Shown: positions 58,021-64,000 of the stretch, piece after piece
Position numbering within the stretch: position 1 is the first letter of the stretch
Layout: each line of letters opens with the position of its first letter
From: Chrysoperla carnea
Taxonomy: Eukaryota; Arthropoda; Insecta; Neuroptera; Chrysopidae
Assembly (NCBI RefSeq): GCF_905475395.1
Contig: NC_058337.1
Location: 117,422,368-117,486,367 of the forward strand
DNA: 64,000 bases
Direction: 5' to 3'
Notes under the pieces: model-generated
What the model was told of the DNA's origin: nothing
The model's database searches: none
What the model saw: only the letters and a program-made list of their open reading frames with translations
Position numbers and translations under genes: made by a program

Positions 58021-61000
58021 TTTAGTAAAAATTATAATATTTATCCTATAATTTAAAATGAAGAAAGATAATTTAAGTGAATCAAAGAATTTAAAAATCA
58101 ATCGATAAAGATGAAATCATCAAACATGTATGGCGCCGTTGTAAAGCTGAGTCAATAAATTAGACTTTTTCATATTCAACAATTTAATTAAAAGCATTAT
58201 ATCTATGAATTAGAAGTATTAACCCACTGTGAAGTCTACATTCATTTTCTTAAATCTTTTTGACATGTAATCTTAGGTCATAGTGACACGCGTTAAGAAA
58301 TCACTCTGTCTTTAATATAAACAGTTCACATAAATTATAATTTTATTTGAATAGGTTCTCTATTCAGTGGTTCACTGTCCACCTTCTTTTTTATTTTTTT
58401 TTACAAAACTCAAATACATACGTCAGTCAGTTCACTAAAACAATACACACATGCATACATACAAACGTACATAGAATCATGTATACCGCGTGTATTATTA
58501 ATATTTGTGCACGACTACTAAATACAAGAGGGTGTAGAGACGTGCTAGACAGGAAGGAAACTTGATTGTTATCTGCATTACCGATTCATCAACATCATAC
58601 CTATATTTATTATCGTTTCTATGCTATATCTATCCACTCTATACAGTGTATAAAATATCAGCAGCTTAGCGCAACAAACACACGTTTATATATGTATTAG
58701 TTAGAGAGCTGAATGTAAGAAACACACTCTGAAAACTTTTTGTCTAAAGATGCTTTGTATACTCTATACCATTAAATTCGGATCAGTTTAAAACATTCCT
58801 AGTGTACTCATAACAGGTATTGTTGTAGTAATGATACTGTGGTGCGATTTTAATGACATACAAATATATTAATTCCAAAAATAATTGAGTCTTGACGTAG
58901 GATATGGCGGAAAAATGAAATTAAGTAGGGAGTTTTATTTAATATGCAATAATAATTAATGCATCATCCTTCAAAAAATAATAATCTGTTTAATAAATCG
59001 TTTATGCTTAGGAAAAGGATAAAATATTTATGATAAGTTTTACATACACCAACGATAATTCAGTGGCAAAAAAACATATTGTTAGAATATTGGAAATAAC
59101 CAAACCAACTTAAATAATACATGGTTATTTTAAATAAAAATGATGACTTCATTTCACCTATAAAGCTCAAATGTAAAGTTCGCATTTCAAATATACCAAT
59201 AAACCTCTTATATCTTTTAAACTTATGTTTAATAATATCCAGTTTTAAGAAAAGCTCATCAATTTCACGGTGTTCATTTTCATCTGTCTTCTAAATCACT
59301 TAGAAGGTCTTTTCCAAGATTTTTAGGTTTTTCGTTACCGGAAATCAATACAGCTGATGACCTATCATCTCAACTCAAAAGTAGTTGAGCTACACGACTG
59401 TGTTACTTTCTTTGTAGAAACTACGAAAAATGAATTTTGTTTTCATGTAGAGTTTTCTACTCTCAGCTCTTGGACTAATACATAATATAGTTTAGCTTTA
59501 GAATTATCTATACTTTTATTTCGATGCACTCACGCACGCATTTTAAATTGACGACTCTTTGCTTGACTCTCTTTACTCTTGACGTTACACGATGCGGTCT
59601 TTGCCGTTTCGTTTTGTGGCTGCTGTTTTCATTATATGTAATAAGTATATATATATATATTATGTATATAGTACTCTTAATACATTGTATCTATGTACTG
59701 TTTTTATATCAGCAGGAATGAGTTTTGTTGTTAACCAATCAAATGGATAAATTTATTGAAAATGATGGTTTGTGAATTTATTTAATACGGAGTAAAATTT
59801 ATTGTTCTTTGTTAATATTACAAATTTTTTATTTTTTTTATTTGCTACCATAAACTTATTACGTGGTATACTAGACAGGGCTATATATGAAGTTAATGCT
59901 GTAATTATTGAGCCAAATTTTTGACAGAAAAAACTCATTGAATACTCATAAAAAAGTATAGCAATCTTTGCAAGAGATTAATTTTGTGAATTTAAGTTAA
60001 CTTAATTTTCTTTAAGTTAGAATATATTTACTTGCCATGAAAATATTTTCTTGCAACTAGTACTTTTGTTAACAAGTGAACTCTTTTCATCTATCACGAT
60101 AAAAACTAGGGCGTTTTGATAGCTTAACGTAACGATAGCTTTTTGAATTTTTCATCATTTTTAATGAATTTTTTTGGTCATTATTTTAAAATTGATTTGA
60201 ACGAAGCTCATTATCAGACTGACAATGAATGGCTACCAGCAAGGAGGAATCATGAATTTGTGGCGCCTTGGGATACTACTTAGGGGTCTGGCTAATTACT
60301 CAACCAATCTTGTCAGAAACTGTTTTCAATAGTCATTTAGGTATACTCTACAGGAATAGATAGGAAAATAAAATATCTAGGGGGACATTTGTACCCACGG
60401 GGCCCTGTAAGCCCTTATATAAATCCGCCTCTGGCTAATAGCTTTCGAAATTCAGAGAAATACATTAGAGTAATCTGATGATAGTTAGTTCTTTTATTCA
60501 ATATCGAGATGATTTACTCAAACTTTGTGGATATTTTAAACTGGACGTATATTAAGAAATATCATAAAAATCTCCGTCTCAAGATATTTTATCTAAGCTT
60601 TTATAGTCTATGGTCAGCGATCAGAGGATATCAGCAAATATTTATCATAATTTTATTCTTTAAATCGTTATTTTTTGACTTTTCAAAAGTGTTTTATCTA
60701 AATTTCATAAATAAATATTTTTATTGAGAAAATATCTCTAATTAATATTAAATTCAAAGATTTTTTACCACAAATAGCTTAAACAGTTATATCAAAGAAC
60801 TATTTCTTGCATAAGAATTCTCTAATTTCTTTATCGAAATGTTTTCAAATTCCAAGGTATTCGAAAATCGAAACACCCGCTGATATATCTATGGTATACA
60901 TTAAACTTTTCAAAATACGTACCAAAACAAAAAAAATAATAGCAAGAAATATTTTGAATGGATTATGGCAGGCACCAAGCTGATCCATACAACATACACC

Positions 61001-61825
61001 TTACCCAAAAATATTTGTTTCAATAATCGAATTTAATTCACATTATAATAAATAAAATATATATTATGTAAAAATATTGATAAAAAAAGAAGTTAACAGT
61101 ATTTTTATTCAATCGATAAATATCGATATATAGATTTTACTACATATATAGTGAATGGTATCGATCGAATTCACTATGTTGAGTGTGTATTATATGTTTA
61201 GTTATTTTTATTGCTGTTCATATAATGTTTTTTTTAGAGTAAAAATCCGCGCCGGTTTCGTTTTTACTTCTTTAAAAATTTAATACATATTTATATTAAT
61301 TTATAATAAAACATTATATTCTTTATATTATTTTATATATTTGATGATTTAAGATATTATATAAACTGGGAACTTAATATTGATGATTTCTAAATTTAAA
61401 AAAAAAACAGTAAAATTTTTGTATACCTTTGACGTACCAACTTTTGGTCTGTGAATGATTTTCGCCAAGTAGCTAATTGTTCATTTAATGTTCCAAATTA
61501 ACTCGCCCTTTGGTCGAATAAGAATGATAATTTTAACAAACTTTGTGCATTCCGTCAACCGTTTAAGATTTCAACTTTTAGATGCAAGTTCATATCTTCA
61601 TGTCTCCAAAATCCACTGTACCTTTTTTCGTAAAAATATATCTGTGGGTGTATACAGACTTCATACTTTGAGAATTTGTACCGATTTCTCATTTAGTTAT
61701 TGACAATGTAATTCAGTAAACAAAGTATCCCGAATAGGGAAATCTTTAATAGTTTCTTAATTTGATGTACCATTAATGACAATTCTCTTACTTTAAACTA
61801 CGAATTTATCCCAAATTTCGTATTT
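58021..61825. other. AT-rich stretch, no supported gene
   Basis: Positions 60365-60440 are GC-richer (CTAGGGGGACATTTG, CCACGGGGCCCTG, ATCCGCCTCTGG) and look like a fragment of a transposable element. A short TA run lies at 59647-59661. Open frames at 58347, 59524 and 60509 have no domain character. Confidence 0.45.
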
Positions 61826-61930
61826 GTATTATATAAGTACGCGTTTCGACCACCATATGTAGTCATCATCTAATATGAATTAGCCAATCGTAATTATTCT
61901 TATAGTGTATGTTACTCGTTGCTAATTTAG
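61826..61930 (+). repeat. Interspersed repeat shared with 14.3 kb
   Basis: This is the longer copy of the repeat found inverted at 14322-14410. It reads GTATTATATAAGTACGCG, TTTCGACCACCATATG, CAATCGTAATTATT and GTATGTTACTCGTTGC. Class unknown. Confidence 0.65.
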
Positions 61931-64000
61931 TGACGGTCGTATTTCCATAATATCTTGAAAATTGAGGAAAAAATAGAATTTTAATTCGAAAAATTCTAGG
62001 CTTATCATTTATTATCTACAGACAATACTTAGAATAATTTCAGTTAAATTATTTGGAAAATATCTGTTTTAATATTTATTAAATTGACTAAATTAAATGT
62101 GATCAATTTCTTGCACAGAATATTATTGATCACTTGTGTATTTCACAATATTGAATAGAAATATGTCTTAAATACTCAAACTCCAATTATCAGCTGATCA
62201 ATAGCTGATGAATTGTATTCACAAATGAAGCTTATTGTAAAAGCGGAATCGAAAAATTAATATCTTTCTCTTAGAATCTACAATCTTTGTGACTGTATTG
62301 TCCGATTGCAAACTATATCATTTAAGACAAGGTAGACAAAACGAAATTTTTGGTTTTATAAATTAAATATTTATGACAAGCCAACTTGACGAAAATTTCG
62401 CTGCAGTTTGTCAAGGGTTAAGCACGTAATTAATATTTAGGCGGATCTTCAAAATTTGTGCGGTTTTCAAGTGTTAAATTTAACTTAACTTTTTTCCATA
62501 TTTATTACTATTTTGTTAGGGCTAAATTTAATTTCCTAGACTATACTCAACTAAAACAATACATGTGTATTGTATGTATTTATAAAAATGATATTTGAAA
62601 GAAGAATTTTAGAAATGTACGTTATAAGCATACAATAAACATTAAAAAATTAATAATGAAAATCAATTATTTAAACGATCCATGCTGTTTGTATATCATG
62701 ATAATACCTTACTGTTTTGTTACTAACTAACGAACTTATCGTACCTATATCGTATATGCTATGTAAGCGCACACAATTACGCAATCGTATCACGTGAATG
62801 TACAAAACAACTACTATACTACCTATCTGTTTCAAATATTTATTAATTTACCATGTGAGAGAAACAAGAAGAAGAAGCAGAAGCAAGCAATGTAGAGAGA
62901 CAAGTCTTTTTTTATTTATTTCTTTTATAGTTATCAATCGTAGATTTTAAAAATTGTTTTTAATATGTCTATTGTGGTTTTATGAGTGGCACTTAAGTGA
63001 CTTTTTAGTGAAATTAATGGCTTTGTACGCAAACCTTATATTCAAAAATGTCCAATTGGTGGCATAAAATCATGATGGAGTTGCGGATACTTTAATAAAA
63101 AATAGTTTTTGCTCCTTTTCTCTTTTAGAAGCTTAAATAATTAAGATTAATGCTGCTTAAATGCTGTTTTCCTTCATGACACCCAAGAAATTTTCGATTT
63201 ACGAATATCCCTAGAAAATCTAAGATCAGTACATTTTTAATCAAAATGAGAAACTAAATTGATTATGGTCAAGATCAATGTCGCCTCTTTTAAGACAACC
63301 ATAGGATTTTGAATTACGTCCAAGTTTAAAAATTTATAAAAATCTTTTCAAATAGTTAATTAAATTTCAAAAAGACAAAAATAGGAATTTATGTCCCATC
63401 AAGAAAGACAAAAATTGCAATTAATGTGTCACCACGCTGATTCTTGAAGTAAATGGCCAGTGGTAGATATATTTTTGAAGGAAAAGTGAAGAACGCAAAT
63501 TCAAGGAAAATAACTCTGAGATATTACAAATTCTCTTGTTTCACAAATAGCTCATTCAGTGCTTTTGGATAGGAACTACTTCTTCACTTATTTTGTACGA
63601 CGATTTAATGGTTGCCACGCCTATGTAATAATCATACTCAGTTCTCAAAAACGTTAGAATTTATATAAACCGAAGATTTTGCAGGGATGATTTTGATAAA
63701 AAGACTTAAGAACTCGAAAAAATAGTCCATATCTCCACACAGTTTCTGTTACCTGATTATTAAATTAAAAACAATTGTATTTATAATTAATAACGAGATA
63801 ACTTATTGGTTATTTTAAGTTTTTTCTCATTGATTTATAAAACAAAACTTAAAATCATGTTGTTGCTACTACTACTAATAAAATAATAATATGTTCGTTC
63901 CATCCAAGTGCATTGCAATGGAATTTCAAATATGAATTTTATTAAAAAATCTATATAATATAATAAATTAATTATTTTTGTGTTTTTAATTGTGTTGGTT
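61931..64000. other. AT-rich stretch, no supported gene
   Basis: No gene, RNA or complete repeat is recognised up to the window end. Positions 62740-62815 carry slightly more CG dinucleotides (AAGCGCACACAATTACGC, GTATCACGTGAATG) without further structure. Confidence 0.45.

Larger units (their letters stand above)
35929..64000 (+). other. Putative large first coding intron of the grain-like gene
   Basis: No plus-strand frame between the donor at 35929 and the window end resembles GATA sequence: no CxxC zinc-finger spacing and no conserved QVCRP-type segment was seen. The simplest reading is that the next exon lies beyond the window, giving an intron longer than 28 kb. I cannot exclude a short exon missed by eye, or that the far end is outside the gene. 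Mobile elements inside are listed separately. Confidence 0.4.

Noticed and set aside
1..64000. CRISPR array, rRNA operon, bacterial genes, viral or retroviral ORFs
   Set aside because: No regularly spaced repeats, no rRNA sequence, no ribosome-binding-site gene arrays and no reverse transcriptase, integrase or capsid motifs were seen on either strand.

Overview
The window is a strongly AT-rich stretch of animal nuclear DNA, almost certainly from an insect. The evidence is the repeat landscape (tRNA-derived SINEs, short inverted-repeat transposons, a Helitron 3' end), an intron-containing tRNA-Tyr gene, and one protein-coding exon that resembles the N-terminus of an insect GATA-2/3-type transcription factor (grain). 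I cannot assign the order. No bacterial gene organisation, rRNA, CRISPR array or phage is present. No open frame other than the GATA-like exon has convincing coding character, and most ATG-to-stop frames look like chance frames in AT-rich DNA.

Layout. Positions 1-28,000 hold no recognisable protein gene. They contain a tRNA-Tyr gene on the minus strand (5950-6042, 20-nt intron, T9 terminator) and several mobile elements. These are a 368-bp long-inverted-repeat element (9290-9657) nested in another repeat, three copies of an approximately 0.5-kb repeat family near 15.5-19.6 kb, and a SINE with target duplications (22422-22707). A GC-richer, promoter-like patch lies at about 25.64-25.80 kb.

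From about 28.1 kb the DNA probably belongs to the grain-like gene on the plus strand. A consensus splice donor at 28743/28744 may end a non-coding first exon. A 6.5-kb intron would follow, then an acceptor at 35260/35261, a 5' UTR with three tiny upstream ORFs, and the coding start at 35655. The first coding exon gives 91 complete codons and ends at a consensus donor at 35928/35929. I found no further exon, so the remaining 28 kb is most simply read as part of a very large intron. The DNA-binding zinc fingers would lie beyond the window.

That putative intron carries a small inverted-repeat element 32 bp after the donor, a TTAA-flanked element (41026-41518), and a Helitron remnant with its 3' hairpin and CTAGT end (42475). 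It also holds two SINE families (43580-43800; 49862-50148 with a perfect 10-bp target duplication), two 74-bp inverted-repeat micro-elements (55771, 57947), and simple repeats.

No new multi-gene system is visible. The most distinctive material is the transposon biology. One insertion has a pre-insertion site that can be reconstructed by comparing two copies of its host repeat within the window. A micro-element family is marked by GGTGGAAGCG ends. One SINE family ends in a CCTAA-rich tail that resembles the insect telomere repeat.
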